Source of the DNA: an uncultured Limnohabitans sp. | Lineage (GTDB): Bacteria; Pseudomonadota; Gammaproteobacteria; Burkholderiales; Burkholderiaceae_C | NCBI RefSeq assembly: GCF_937889215.1 | Contig: NZ_CALBEX010000095.1 | Location: 1-12,678, forward strand | DNA: 12,678 nt | Direction of reading: 5' to 3' | Part shown: piece by piece, positions 1 through 6,628 of the stretch | Numbering within the stretch: position 1 is the first letter of the stretch | Layout of the letters: every line of letters begins with the position of its first letter | The notes under the pieces: model-generated | What the model was told of the DNA's origin: nothing | Seen by the model: only the letters and a program-made list of their open reading frames with translations | Databases searched by the model: none | Position numbers and translations under genes: made by a program

Positions 1-414
1 GGGGCCTTTCAAGAAGATATTTACGAGGCCCCCAATTTGATGCCTGGCTTGCTGCAGCTGAAATTCAGCTATGCGCGCCAAGGGCAGAAGCTGGCCCGGG
101 TGGACTATGTGTTCATGACTTTTTCAGACAATGCCCATGTGGAGGATGTGAAGCTGCGCATTGAGGGCCGCTTTGGGGCACCTTTGCGCGTGACAGGCCG
201 CGAAGAGAGTGGCCCTTATCAAGCGGTTTGGCGCTTGCCCGATGAGATGGAGATTGTGGTGGGGCGTGAATGGCCTGAGAAAACCACTTACCTGCGTTTC
301 CTCAATTTATCGGTGTTGACTCAGGCGCCCGCCGGTTTGGAGCGAGAGGCTGTGAAAGCGCGGCGAGAAAAAATCCAGAACAGTCAGGCCCTGCCGATCT
401 GGGTGAAACAATGA
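1..414 (+). CDS. Hypothetical protein, 3' part only
   Basis: The reading frame is open from the first base of the window to the TGA at 412-414, so this is the C-terminal 137 residues of a longer protein. In-frame TTG (37) and ATG (40) codons exist. I do not treat them as the start, because the upstream codons remain open and look protein-like. I do not recognise the family. The visible part looks like a soluble mixed alpha/beta domain: an alternating segment with VDYVFMTF, a charged helix-like stretch (VEDVKLRIEGRFG), then strands around EIVVGREW, and a basic helix near the end (VKARREKIQ). It contains no membrane segment and no catalytic motif I can name. It converges on the SulP gene with 21 bases between the two stop codons and no evident terminator hairpin. 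It could be a soluble or periplasmic accessory domain, but no function can be assigned. Confidence 0.7.
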   Translation, partial: GAFQEDIYEAPNLMPGLLQLKFSYARQGQKLARVDYVFMTFSDNAHVEDVKLRIEGRFGAPLRVTGREESGPYQAVWRLPDEMEIVVGREWPEKTTYLRFLNLSVLTQAPAGLEREAVKARREKIQNSQALPIWVKQ

Positions 415-435
415 CCTTGTGATGGCCGAAACCGT

Positions 436-2121
436 TCAAATTGCAGCAGCCGCGATGTCGTTGGGCAGTGGGGTCAGTTGGGCCAGGGCCTGCAGGGCTT
501 CGGCATCGGTGCGGTAGAGCTGCAGGCAGGGCCCCTCGGCCAGCTCTCCCGCTCGGCGCAAAGTCGTCTCTACTGGCAGCTTGATCCCGCTGATGTGCAG
601 GGTGATGCCCCGGCTGGCCAGTTGGCGGTGCAGTTGGCCAAAGGTTTCAGTACCGGTCACGTCGATGCGGTTGATGGGCTGGGCAAACAGGCAAACATGC
701 AACACATCGGGGTGGCGTGCCAAGTGGTCGGTGATGGCGCGGTCAAAGTCGCTGGCGGCGGCAAAGTCCAGCTCGGCGTCCATGCGCAGCGCATACAAAT
801 GCGGTGCCAGCGGAGGCAACCTCCAAAGGTGGCGGTCGCGCAGACTGCCGTCGGGGTGCAGGCCCACTTCGATGATGCGCGGGTGCAAGCGGGTGTGCAA
901 GAAGTGGCTCAGACCCACCAACACACCGGTCATCACGCCCCAGTAAATGCGTGGTGCGGTCAGCAAGGTCATGGCAAAGGTGATGCCTGCCGTCATGGTC
1001 TCGATGCGGCCCACGCGCCAGAGGTTCAAAAACTGGCGGGGCTGAAACAAGTTGAGTACAGCCACAATCACGGCCGCCGACATGACCGAGCGCGGCACAA
1101 ATTGCAGCGCGGGCATGAGGATCAGCAAAGCCAGCAGCACAAAGCCCACCGAAGCCACCACCGCCCAGCCCGAACGTGCCCCGGCATACAGCATGAGGGC
1201 CGAGCGCGAAAACGAAGTGCTGGTGGCAAAGCTGCCCGAAAAAGCCGAGGCCAGTTTGGCCAAGCCTTGGCTGAAGAGCTCGGTGCTGTCGTCCCAGCGC
1301 TTGCCGTCGCGTCGGCACTCGATGCGGGCACTCGAAGCGGTTTCTAAAAAACTGACCAGCGCGATCACCATGGCCGGCACCCACAGTTGGTTCAGCGTGT
1401 CCAGGCCCGGCCATTGGGGCCAGTAAAAATCGGGCAGGCCCGAGGGCAACAGGCCGACGACTGCGCCGTGCGCTTGGTAATCGGTGGCATAAGCCAGTGC
1501 CGAGGCCATGCCCATGACGATCATGATGCCCGGCCAACGCGGCTTGAAACGCCGCAGCAGCAACAGCACGACCAGGCTGCCCAGCCCAAACCACGCAGGC
1601 CACCCGCTGAGCCATACCGGCCAGTGCTGCACGTTCCAGCTCCAAGCCTTGACGCCCAGCAAACCGGGCACTTGCGAGGCCATGATCAGCAAAGAAGCGG
1701 CCTGGGTGAAGCCGGTCATGACCGGGGCGCTGACCAGGTTGATCAGCCAACCGTAGTTGCCCAGGCCCAGCAGCAACTGAATGGCCCCCGACAGCAGGGC
1801 CAACCACACCGCCAGTGCCACCCATTCGGGCGAGCCAGGCTCGGCCATGCCGGTGAGTGAGGCACCGATCAGCACGCAAGTGAGCGCAGCCGGGCCAACC
1901 GACAAGCGGTTGGCGCTGCCAAACAGCACGGCCAAAAGCGCTGGAATCAAGCAGGTGTAAAGCCCGGTCACCAAAGGCATGCCGGCCAGACCCGCATAGG
2001 CCACGGCTTGGGGAATCATGACCAGCGCGACCGTCAGGCCTGCCAGCACCTCGGTGCGTGCCAGTGGGACGGTCAGGCGGGGCCAATGGCGGAAAGTTAA
2101 AAAGCGTTGCATGTCAGGCAT
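436..2121 (-). CDS. SulP-family anion (sulfate/bicarbonate-type) transporter with STAS domain
   Basis: Inner-membrane transporter of the SulP/SLC26 family, whose bacterial members take up sulfate, bicarbonate or dicarboxylates. From ATG 2121 it has 561 residues, and ATG 2112 (558 aa) is equally possible. The frame stays open further upstream into the sulfatase gene, but the family N-terminus begins here, and neither start has a strong Shine-Dalgarno. Residues about 25-405 hold the hydrophobic transport domain, with the family-typical stretches MIPQAVAYAGLAG (35-47), SVGPAAL (74-80) and GSFATSTSFSRSA (296-308). Residues about 440-550 form a STAS domain with DVTG (487-490) at the usual regulatory loop. 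The length is normal for the family. It is the last gene of a minus-strand run, 23 bases behind the sulfatase stop, which hints at a role in moving sulfate. SulP specificity cannot be read from sequence, and bicarbonate is an alternative. Confidence 0.92.
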   Translation of the reverse strand: MPDMQRFLTFRHWPRLTVPLARTEVLAGLTVALVMIPQAVAYAGLAGMPLVTGLYTCLIPALLAVLFGSANRLSVGPAALTCVLIGASLTGMAEPGSPEWVALAVWLALLSGAIQLLLGLGNYGWLINLVSAPVMTGFTQAASLLIMASQVPGLLGVKAWSWNVQHWPVWLSGWPAWFGLGSLVVLLLLRRFKPRWPGIMIVMGMASALAYATDYQAHGAVVGLLPSGLPDFYWPQWPGLDTLNQLWVPAMVIALVSFLETASSARIECRRDGKRWDDSTELFSQGLAKLASAFSGSFATSTSFSRSALMLYAGARSGWAVVASVGFVLLALLILMPALQFVPRSVMSAAVIVAVLNLFQPRQFLNLWRVGRIETMTAGITFAMTLLTAPRIYWGVMTGVLVGLSHFLHTRLHPRIIEVGLHPDGSLRDRHLWRLPPLAPHLYALRMDAELDFAAASDFDRAITDHLARHPDVLHVCLFAQPINRIDVTGTETFGQLHRQLASRGITLHISGIKLPVETTLRRAGELAEGPCLQLYRTDAEALQALAQLTPLPNDIAAAAI

Positions 2122-2144
2122 GCCCGATCTTAGCCGCCAAGGTT

Positions 2145-3473
2145 TCAGCGCTGAGGCATGTCTTTGACCGAATAGCCCAGGCTGACGGTCGCATCCTCCG
2201 GGATGGCCGGCACGGTGGCGTCCCAGGCTTCCCATGCGGCGCGCATGGCTTGCAGGCGTTCGTGCAGGCGTCCGCCCAGGTTGGCGCGTTCGCGTTCGTC
2301 GGCTGGGATGTTGAACAGATACTCGTTGCCGTCCACCCGCAGGTATTTGTAGTCGCCCAGGCGCAAGGCGCGTTGGCCCTGGTGGTTCATGCGCCAGTAA
2401 AGTGGGCGCTCAAACTGGTGCTGGGCATTGCGCAGCACGGGGGCCAAAGACACGCCGTCAAATGGCAAGTCGTCGTGGGCCTTGGCACCTGCCAGCGCCA
2501 CCATGGTGGCGGACCAGTCCATGGTCATGCAGTGCTGGGTCGATGTGCCGCCCGGCGCAATGACCTCTGGCCAGTGCGCGATCCAGGGCACACGGATGCC
2601 GCCTTCGGTCAGGTCCATCTTGCCGCCCACCAGAGGCCAGTTGTCGCTGAAGCGTTCGCCGCCGTTGTCGCTGGTGAACACGATCAGGGTGTTGTCGAGT
2701 TGCCCGGTTTTTTTGAGCGCGTCAACCAGCCAACCAATGCCTTCGTCCATGTGGTGGATCATGCGTTGGTAGGTGTGGATGTTGCCGCCATGCAGGTGGA
2801 ACAGGTTGTCCTTGACCTCAGCTGCCAGCGCATGGTCTTCGCGGGTTTCCCAGGGCCAATGGGGTGCGGTGTAGTGCAGGCTCAAAAAGAAGGGCGTGCC
2901 TTGTGCAGCGCCCGGTGCCATGCGCTCCACAAAGTCGACCGCCTTGTGCGAGATCAAATCGGTCAGGTAGCCTTCTTCGGGCTTTTCTTCCTCACCGCTG
3001 TACAGGTCGGGCGCACCATTGGTGGCGGCGTGGGTGAAGTAGTCCACCCCGCCAGACATGGGGCCAAAGAACTCTTCGTAGCCCGATCGGAGCGGGCTGA
3101 AATGGGGCGGGTAACCCAAGTGCCATTTTCCGATCAAGGCGGTGCGGTAACCGCTGGCCTTGAGCAATGAGGGCAGCGTGGGGTGTTCGGGGGGCAAGCC
3201 CAAAACTTTGCTGCCTTTGCTTTTGCTGTTGATGGGCTCGTCGGCCCCGCCACGCAGGCGGTACTGGTAGCGCCCTGTCATCAAGGCAAATCGGGTGGGT
3301 GAGCACACGGGCGAGTTGGCATAGCCCTGCGTGAACTTGAGTCCGCCCGCTGCGAGTTGGTCGAGCACGGGCGAGACGGGGCCGAACTTCGCGTCTCGGC
3401 CGCCGTAACAGCCCAAGTCGGCAAAGCCGAGGTCGTCGGCCACAATGAAAATGATGTTGGGGCGTTGGGTCAT
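2145..3473 (-). CDS. Formylglycine-dependent (type I) sulfatase, no signal peptide
   Basis: Hydrolyses sulfate esters (R-O-SO3) to alcohol and sulfate. The 442-residue protein starts MTQRPNIIFIVADD, and the alkaline-phosphatase-like sulfatase fold begins at residue 5. Metal-binding Asp13-Asp14 are followed by the signature C57-S-P-T-R61, in which Cys57 would be converted to formylglycine. Further family motifs are GKWHLG (115-120), the His pair His200/His205 (HYTAPHW), the metal site SDNGG (268-272) and Lys285 in VGGK followed by LTEGG. All core catalytic elements are present. No signal peptide precedes the fold, and the start cannot be moved upstream without entering the intergenic gap, so a cytoplasmic location is inferred. 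That is unusual, as many sulfatases are exported. Maturation needs a formylglycine-generating enzyme, not seen in this window. It lies 25 bases behind a Bug binding protein and 23 bases before the SulP gene. Substrate unknown; related phosphonate monoester hydrolases are a less likely alternative. Confidence 0.93.
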   Translation of the reverse strand: MTQRPNIIFIVADDLGFADLGCYGGRDAKFGPVSPVLDQLAAGGLKFTQGYANSPVCSPTRFALMTGRYQYRLRGGADEPINSKSKGSKVLGLPPEHPTLPSLLKASGYRTALIGKWHLGYPPHFSPLRSGYEEFFGPMSGGVDYFTHAATNGAPDLYSGEEEKPEEGYLTDLISHKAVDFVERMAPGAAQGTPFFLSLHYTAPHWPWETREDHALAAEVKDNLFHLHGGNIHTYQRMIHHMDEGIGWLVDALKKTGQLDNTLIVFTSDNGGERFSDNWPLVGGKMDLTEGGIRVPWIAHWPEVIAPGGTSTQHCMTMDWSATMVALAGAKAHDDLPFDGVSLAPVLRNAQHQFERPLYWRMNHQGQRALRLGDYKYLRVDGNEYLFNIPADERERANLGGRLHERLQAMRAAWEAWDATVPAIPEDATVSLGYSVKDMPQR

Positions 3474-3498
3474 GGGCGAGGCATCCAGAAAAGCCAGA

Positions 3499-4470
3499 TC
3501 AATCGACTTTCATGCCCGTGGCACGAATGACGCGACCGTATTGGTCGTAAAGGCGTGACAGCCGCTGCGCCGCCGGTGCACCGGTGAGCCCCAGGTAGGC
3601 CATGTCGAGTTGGTTCAGTCGGGTTTGCAGGGCAGGGGTTTTCAGGGCCTTGACGATGGCGGCCGCCATGCTTTGCATCAAGGGTTCGGGCGTGCTGGCA
3701 GGGGCCATCACCACGTAGTGCACCTCGGTTTGCAAATCAGGCAGACCCAGCTCAGCCATGGTGGGCACTTCTGGGGCCAGACGCGAGCGGGTCGCGCTGG
3801 TTACCGCCAAGGGCGTGATCTTGTCCGCTTTGACGTGGGGCAGCATGCCGGGTGTGGCCAGGGTGCCGCCTTGCACCTCACCAGAGACCACCGCCAGCAC
3901 GGCCGGCGAGTTGCCCCGATAAGGCACATGTACCAAGCGCGTGGCCGCGCCAATGTTGGCCATGTTGACCCACAAATGTCCCGGCGAGCCGTTGCCACCT
4001 GAGCTGAAGTTCAGGGTCTGGCTGCGGGCGGCGTTGAGGAAATCCTTGGCATTGCGAATGCCGGTGCTGGGGTGAACGCCCAGCAAAAGGCCAGAGCTGG
4101 ACAGGATCACCAAGGGCTTGAGTTCGTTTTGCTGGTAGGGCAGTTTGGCGTAAATGTGCGGGTTGATGGTGTGGGTGGTGTCAATGCCCCACAGCAGGGT
4201 CAGGCCGTCACCTGCCGATTTGGCCACCCAATCGGCCCCCACATTGCCTGCAGCGCCGGGTTTGTTTTCGACCACAAAGGGCTGGTTGAAACGTTTTTGC
4301 AGCACATCACCCACGGATCGGGCCAGAATATCCGAGGGGCCACCAGGCGGAAAGCTGTTGACAAACTTGACCGTTTTGTTCGGCCATGGGGCGCTTTGGG
4401 CGGTGGCGGTGGTGCCCAACAGCAGGGCCAAGCTGCCCAGCAGACAGGTTCGAAGTAAATGGCGTTTCAT
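3499..4470 (-). CDS. Bug/TctC-family periplasmic solute-binding protein (copy 1)
   Basis: Extracytoplasmic binding protein of the tripartite tricarboxylate transporter family (Bug proteins), which are greatly expanded in Burkholderiales and bind carboxylates and other small molecules. The 323-residue protein starts at ATG 4470, chosen for the strong AAGGAG six bases upstream and because a classic Sec signal peptide follows (MKRHLLR, then a Leu-rich core, with likely cleavage after ATA at residue 24). Family motifs are FPPGGPSD (40-47), which lines the ligand site, and VENKPGAAG (67-75). The C-terminal lobe reaches the normal length. It is 29 bases behind the other Bug gene and 25 bases before the sulfatase, so very probably in the same transcript. 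No TctA or TctB membrane subunit lies in the window, so it either uses a distant TctAB or acts as a sensor. The ligand is unknown; an aryl or alkyl sulfate is a guess from the neighbours. Confidence 0.92.
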   Translation of the reverse strand: MKRHLLRTCLLGSLALLLGTTATAQSAPWPNKTVKFVNSFPPGGPSDILARSVGDVLQKRFNQPFVVENKPGAAGNVGADWVAKSAGDGLTLLWGIDTTHTINPHIYAKLPYQQNELKPLVILSSSGLLLGVHPSTGIRNAKDFLNAARSQTLNFSSGGNGSPGHLWVNMANIGAATRLVHVPYRGNSPAVLAVVSGEVQGGTLATPGMLPHVKADKITPLAVTSATRSRLAPEVPTMAELGLPDLQTEVHYVVMAPASTPEPLMQSMAAAIVKALKTPALQTRLNQLDMAYLGLTGAPAAQRLSRLYDQYGRVIRATGMKVD

Positions 4471-4476
4471 GAGAGT

Positions 4477-4482
4477 CTCCTT
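4477..4482 (-). promoter_or_regulatory. Ribosome binding site AAGGAG for the 3499-4470 gene
   Basis: A full AAGGAG on the minus strand sits 6 bases before the ATG at 4470. It decides that start over an open frame that continues upstream to 4542 and would overlap the neighbouring gene. Confidence 0.8.
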
Positions 4483-4499
4483 GAGGTCTTGTTTTGTTC

Positions 4500-5486
4500 T
4501 CAGTCCAGCTTCACGCCGGTGGCTTTGATGGGCTTTTCCCAACGGTTGAGGTCGGCTTGTTGCGCCTCAGCCAGGTCGGCCGAGTTGGAGCCGATGGCTT
4601 CATAGCCGAGCTTGAGCATTTTGGCTTTCATGGCGGGGTCGCGACCGACCTTCATCATGGCGTTTTCGAGGCGCGCCAAGGCATCACTTTTGAGGCCTGC
4701 CGGGCCATACATGGCAAACCAGGCGTTGGCGCTCATGTTGATGCCGGACTCCTGGAGTGTGGGCACTTCAGGCACTTGTGGGTCGCGTTGGCTGCCTGTG
4801 ACCGCGATGATCCGGACTTTGCCTGCTCGGTGCAGTTCGGCTGTTTCGGACACCACGTCGAATTTGTAGCCAATGTGGCCACCTGCCAGCGCATTGTTGG
4901 CGGGTGCGCCGCCCTGGAAAGGCACATGGTTGAGGGTGACGCCAGTTGACTGCTCCAACAACACGCCCATGAAGTGCGGCAAAGTGCCCGCACCGGGTGT
5001 GCCGTAGCTGGCCGAAGCCTGGTCGGTCTTGGCTTTGGCGATCATCTCGGCGATGCTCTTGACTTGGGTGGCTGGGCCAGAGACGACGCCAAATTGAAAG
5101 CGTGCAATTTGTGACACAGGGGTGAAGTCTTTGACCGGGTCATAGTCCAGTTTTTTGTACACATGGGGAAACAACACCATGGGGCCGCTGGGCAAAATGA
5201 TCACGGTCTGGCCATCGGGCTTGGACACCTTGACCGCGTTCAGCGCAATGCGCCCCCCTGCGCCGGGCTTGTTTTCCACAATGATGCTGCCAAAGTCGTT
5301 GCGCAAGGCGTCTGCCACCATGCGGGCCAGCACATCGGCTGAGCCACCGGGGGGAAAGCCCACCACAATCTTGAGTGGCGGTTTGTCTTGCGCCTGCAAG
5401 CTGGGGGCCAAGGTGCTCAGGCACAGGGCGATGCCGCCCAAGGCCAAGCGTGCCAGTGTGCGGCGGTTGTGCTGCTTTGTTGTCAT
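4500..5486 (-). CDS. Bug/TctC-family periplasmic solute-binding protein (copy 2, first gene of the cluster)
   Basis: Second solute-binding protein of the TctC/Bug family, 328 residues from ATG 5486. The start is set by AAGGAG five bases upstream; the frame is open to 5585, but that extension would run through the divergent regulatory region. The N-terminus has an Arg pair (NRRTLARLALGG, from residue 7) that resembles a twin-arginine signal, then a hydrophobic core ending near residue 32, so export by Tat or Sec is expected. Ligand-site motifs FPPGGSAD (44-51) and VENKPGAGG (70-78) are clear. It differs strongly from the neighbouring Bug protein outside these motifs (for example NAVKVSKPDGQTVIILPSGP here), so the two are not a recent duplication and may bind different ligands. 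As the first gene after the divergent MarR region it is the most likely direct target of that regulator. No TctAB partner is present. Ligand unknown. Confidence 0.92.
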   Translation of the reverse strand: MTTKQHNRRTLARLALGGIALCLSTLAPSLQAQDKPPLKIVVGFPPGGSADVLARMVADALRNDFGSIIVENKPGAGGRIALNAVKVSKPDGQTVIILPSGPMVLFPHVYKKLDYDPVKDFTPVSQIARFQFGVVSGPATQVKSIAEMIAKAKTDQASASYGTPGAGTLPHFMGVLLEQSTGVTLNHVPFQGGAPANNALAGGHIGYKFDVVSETAELHRAGKVRIIAVTGSQRDPQVPEVPTLQESGINMSANAWFAMYGPAGLKSDALARLENAMMKVGRDPAMKAKMLKLGYEAIGSNSADLAEAQQADLNRWEKPIKATGVKLD

Positions 5487-5491
5487 GGTGT

Positions 5492-5497
5492 CTCCTT
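5492..5497 (-). promoter_or_regulatory. Ribosome binding site AAGGAG for the 4500-5486 gene
   Basis: AAGGAG on the minus strand, 5 bases before ATG 5486. It supports the shorter start and leaves a 112-base divergent intergenic region free for control elements. Confidence 0.8.
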
Positions 5498-5520
5498 CTG
5501 CGGGCATCAAAATTCCCGGG

Positions 5521-5550
5521 TTGAAAATCGGCTGCCGATCAGAATGTAGT
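5521..5550 (+). promoter_or_regulatory. Candidate sigma-70 promoter for the MarR gene
   Basis: TTGAAA (5521-5526) and TGTAGT (5545-5550, four of six matches to TATAAT) are separated by 18 bases, about 50 bases before the MarR ATG. The match is modest. One inverted repeat lies in its spacer and another just downstream, which fits autoregulation, but this is inference only. Confidence 0.35.
5527..5539. promoter_or_regulatory. Perfect inverted repeat, possible operator
   Basis: ATCGGC, then one T, then GCCGAT: six-base arms around a single centre base in the divergent region between the Bug operon and the MarR gene. The spacing is too tight for a stable RNA hairpin loop, so a protein-binding site is the better reading. 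Confidence 0.4.
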
Positions 5551-5563
5551 GTCTTGAACGACA

Positions 5564-5578
5564 ATTGTTCTAAACAAT
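5564..5578. promoter_or_regulatory. Perfect inverted repeat, likely MarR-family operator
   Basis: ATTGTT, CTA, AACAAT: six-base perfect arms with a three-base centre, A/T-rich in a GC-rich background. It also overlaps the eight-base palindrome ACAATTGT (5561-5568). Many MarR-family operators are inverted repeats of this kind, with TTG and CAA half-site cores. It lies 20 bases before the MarR ATG and about 78 bases before the first Bug gene, well placed to control both directions. Confidence 0.55.
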
Positions 5579-5598
5579 CAAGCACCTTGAAAACCCTG

Positions 5599-6123
5599 AT
5601 GGCCTTGTCCCCCTCCCAACGCTTGGCAACGATCGATGACCTTTTGCTTTACCGGCTGGGGCAGCTCTCCAGCGTGGCAGGCTTGATGGTGGTGCGTTTG
5701 TGCGAAGGGGGTCATGGCATCACGCGGCGTGAATGGTCGGTGATTGGGCAGTTGTACGAGAACGGCAGCATGCCCCCATCGGCCTTGGCCGAGCGCATGC
5801 ACCGTGACCGGGCCCGAACCTCACGCGCTTTGACGGCCTTGGTCCACAAACAATTGGTGCTGCGCACGGTGCCTGCGCATGACCGGCGCAGTGCCGTGGT
5901 GTCGCTCACCAATGCGGGGCGGCAACTCTACGAAGTCTTGATGCCTCAGGTTCAGGCCATCAACGCTCAGATATTGAGCGTGTTGCAGCCCGACGAAGCC
6001 GCTATTTTTGATGAAGCACTGTCGCGCATGCAAACCCGTGCGCAGAGTTTGCTGGCAGCACGCAGCCCGGATTTGCCCAAAGCCAATCGCCACCAAGGCC
6101 AGCGCGGCAAGGAGGGCGGGTGA
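5599..6123 (+). CDS. MarR-family transcriptional regulator
   Basis: Winged helix-turn-helix regulator of 174 residues that probably acts as a dimer and responds to a small ligand. The start is ATG 5599. The frame is open upstream, and a TTG at 5587 is an alternative, but the protein is already at family length and extension would consume the operator region. No strong Shine-Dalgarno is visible. Helix 1 is around residues 10-35 (dimerisation), followed by the DNA-binding region: ITRREWSVIGQLYENG (41-56), SALAERMHRDRARTSRALTALVHK (61-84, helix-turn-helix) and the wing with DRRSAVVSLT (95-104), the typical D-x-R-S signature. The last 20 residues are a basic, glycine-rich tail. It is divergent from the Bug/Bug/sulfatase/SulP run, which makes it the likely regulator of that run. 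Its TGA overlaps the GTG of the nuclease gene, implying cotranslation with it. The inducer is unknown. Confidence 0.92.
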   Translation: MALSPSQRLATIDDLLLYRLGQLSSVAGLMVVRLCEGGHGITRREWSVIGQLYENGSMPPSALAERMHRDRARTSRALTALVHKQLVLRTVPAHDRRSAVVSLTNAGRQLYEVLMPQVQAINAQILSVLQPDEAAIFDEALSRMQTRAQSLLAARSPDLPKANRHQGQRGKEGG

Positions 6124-6626
6124 GGCTGGTTCGTATCGGCTGGCTGGCATGGCTGCTGGTGGGGACTGGGGCTGTTCAGGCTTCCGAAGTTTGGACGGGC
6201 TGGGTGAGATGGGTGATGGACGGCGACACCGTCTTGGTGGTGCGAGAGGGGCAGCGCGAGCCCGTTAAGCTGCGCATTGATGGCATCGACGCCCCAGAGA
6301 GCTGTCAGCCTGGGGGCGAGGCCTCGCGCGACGCCATGATGCGCATGGCACTGCGCAAAACGGTTCAGGTGGTCGATGTGGGTCGGGATGTCTATGGCCG
6401 ACACATCGGACGCTTGTCGATCGATGGCGTGGATTTAGGCGCTGAGATGGTGCGCTCAGGCATGGCCTGGGCTTACCGGTTTCGCACTGGCAAAGGGCCA
6501 TATGCCGGTTTGCAGCGACAAGCCCAAAAACAAAAGACAGGGCTGTTTGGGGCCAGTCAGAGCGCCATGTCGCCGCCCTTGTTCAGAAAGTTCCATGGCA
6601 CTTGCCACGGGCACTCAGCGCCCTGA
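6120..6626 (+). CDS. Exported staphylococcal-nuclease-like (thermonuclease) protein
   Basis: Calcium-dependent nuclease of the SNase family, expected to cleave DNA and RNA outside the cytoplasm. It has 168 residues from GTG 6120, whose last two bases are the TG of the preceding MarR TGA. A signal peptide spans about residues 1-21 (MRLVR, hydrophobic core, AVQA). The SNase fold follows: metal-site DGD (34-36), KLRIDGIDAPE (50-60) carrying the equivalents of catalytic Arg35 and Glu43 of the staphylococcal enzyme (Arg52, Glu60), and DVYGR (90-94) carrying the equivalent of Arg87 (Arg94). The substrate-edge motif GAEMVRSGMAWAYR (107-120) is also present, so all catalytic residues are in place. 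The C-terminus (about 150-168) is a His/Cys/Lys-bearing tail rather than the more usual Pro-Trp ending. It ends 2 bases from a convergent gene, leaving no space for its own terminator. Possible roles are DNA scavenging or competence; neither is shown. Confidence 0.9.
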   Translation: MRLVRIGWLAWLLVGTGAVQASEVWTGWVRWVMDGDTVLVVREGQREPVKLRIDGIDAPESCQPGGEASRDAMMRMALRKTVQVVDVGRDVYGRHIGRLSIDGVDLGAEMVRSGMAWAYRFRTGKGPYAGLQRQAQKQKTGLFGASQSAMSPPLFRKFHGTCHGHSAP

Positions 6627-6628
6627 AC

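Noticed and set aside
743..2086. Second minus-strand frame (447 codons) inside the SulP gene
   Set aside because: It is Arg/Gly/His-rich, lacks membrane segments and overlaps the SulP frame entirely.
2058..3170. Long + strand open frame (370 codons) opposite the sulfatase
   Set aside because: It is antisense to a sulfatase with a complete active site. The composition is shadow-like and it has no start context.
5155..5598. N-terminal extension of the MarR frame to position 5155
   Set aside because: The extension runs antisense through the first Bug gene and across the divergent region; the MarR domain starts at 5599.
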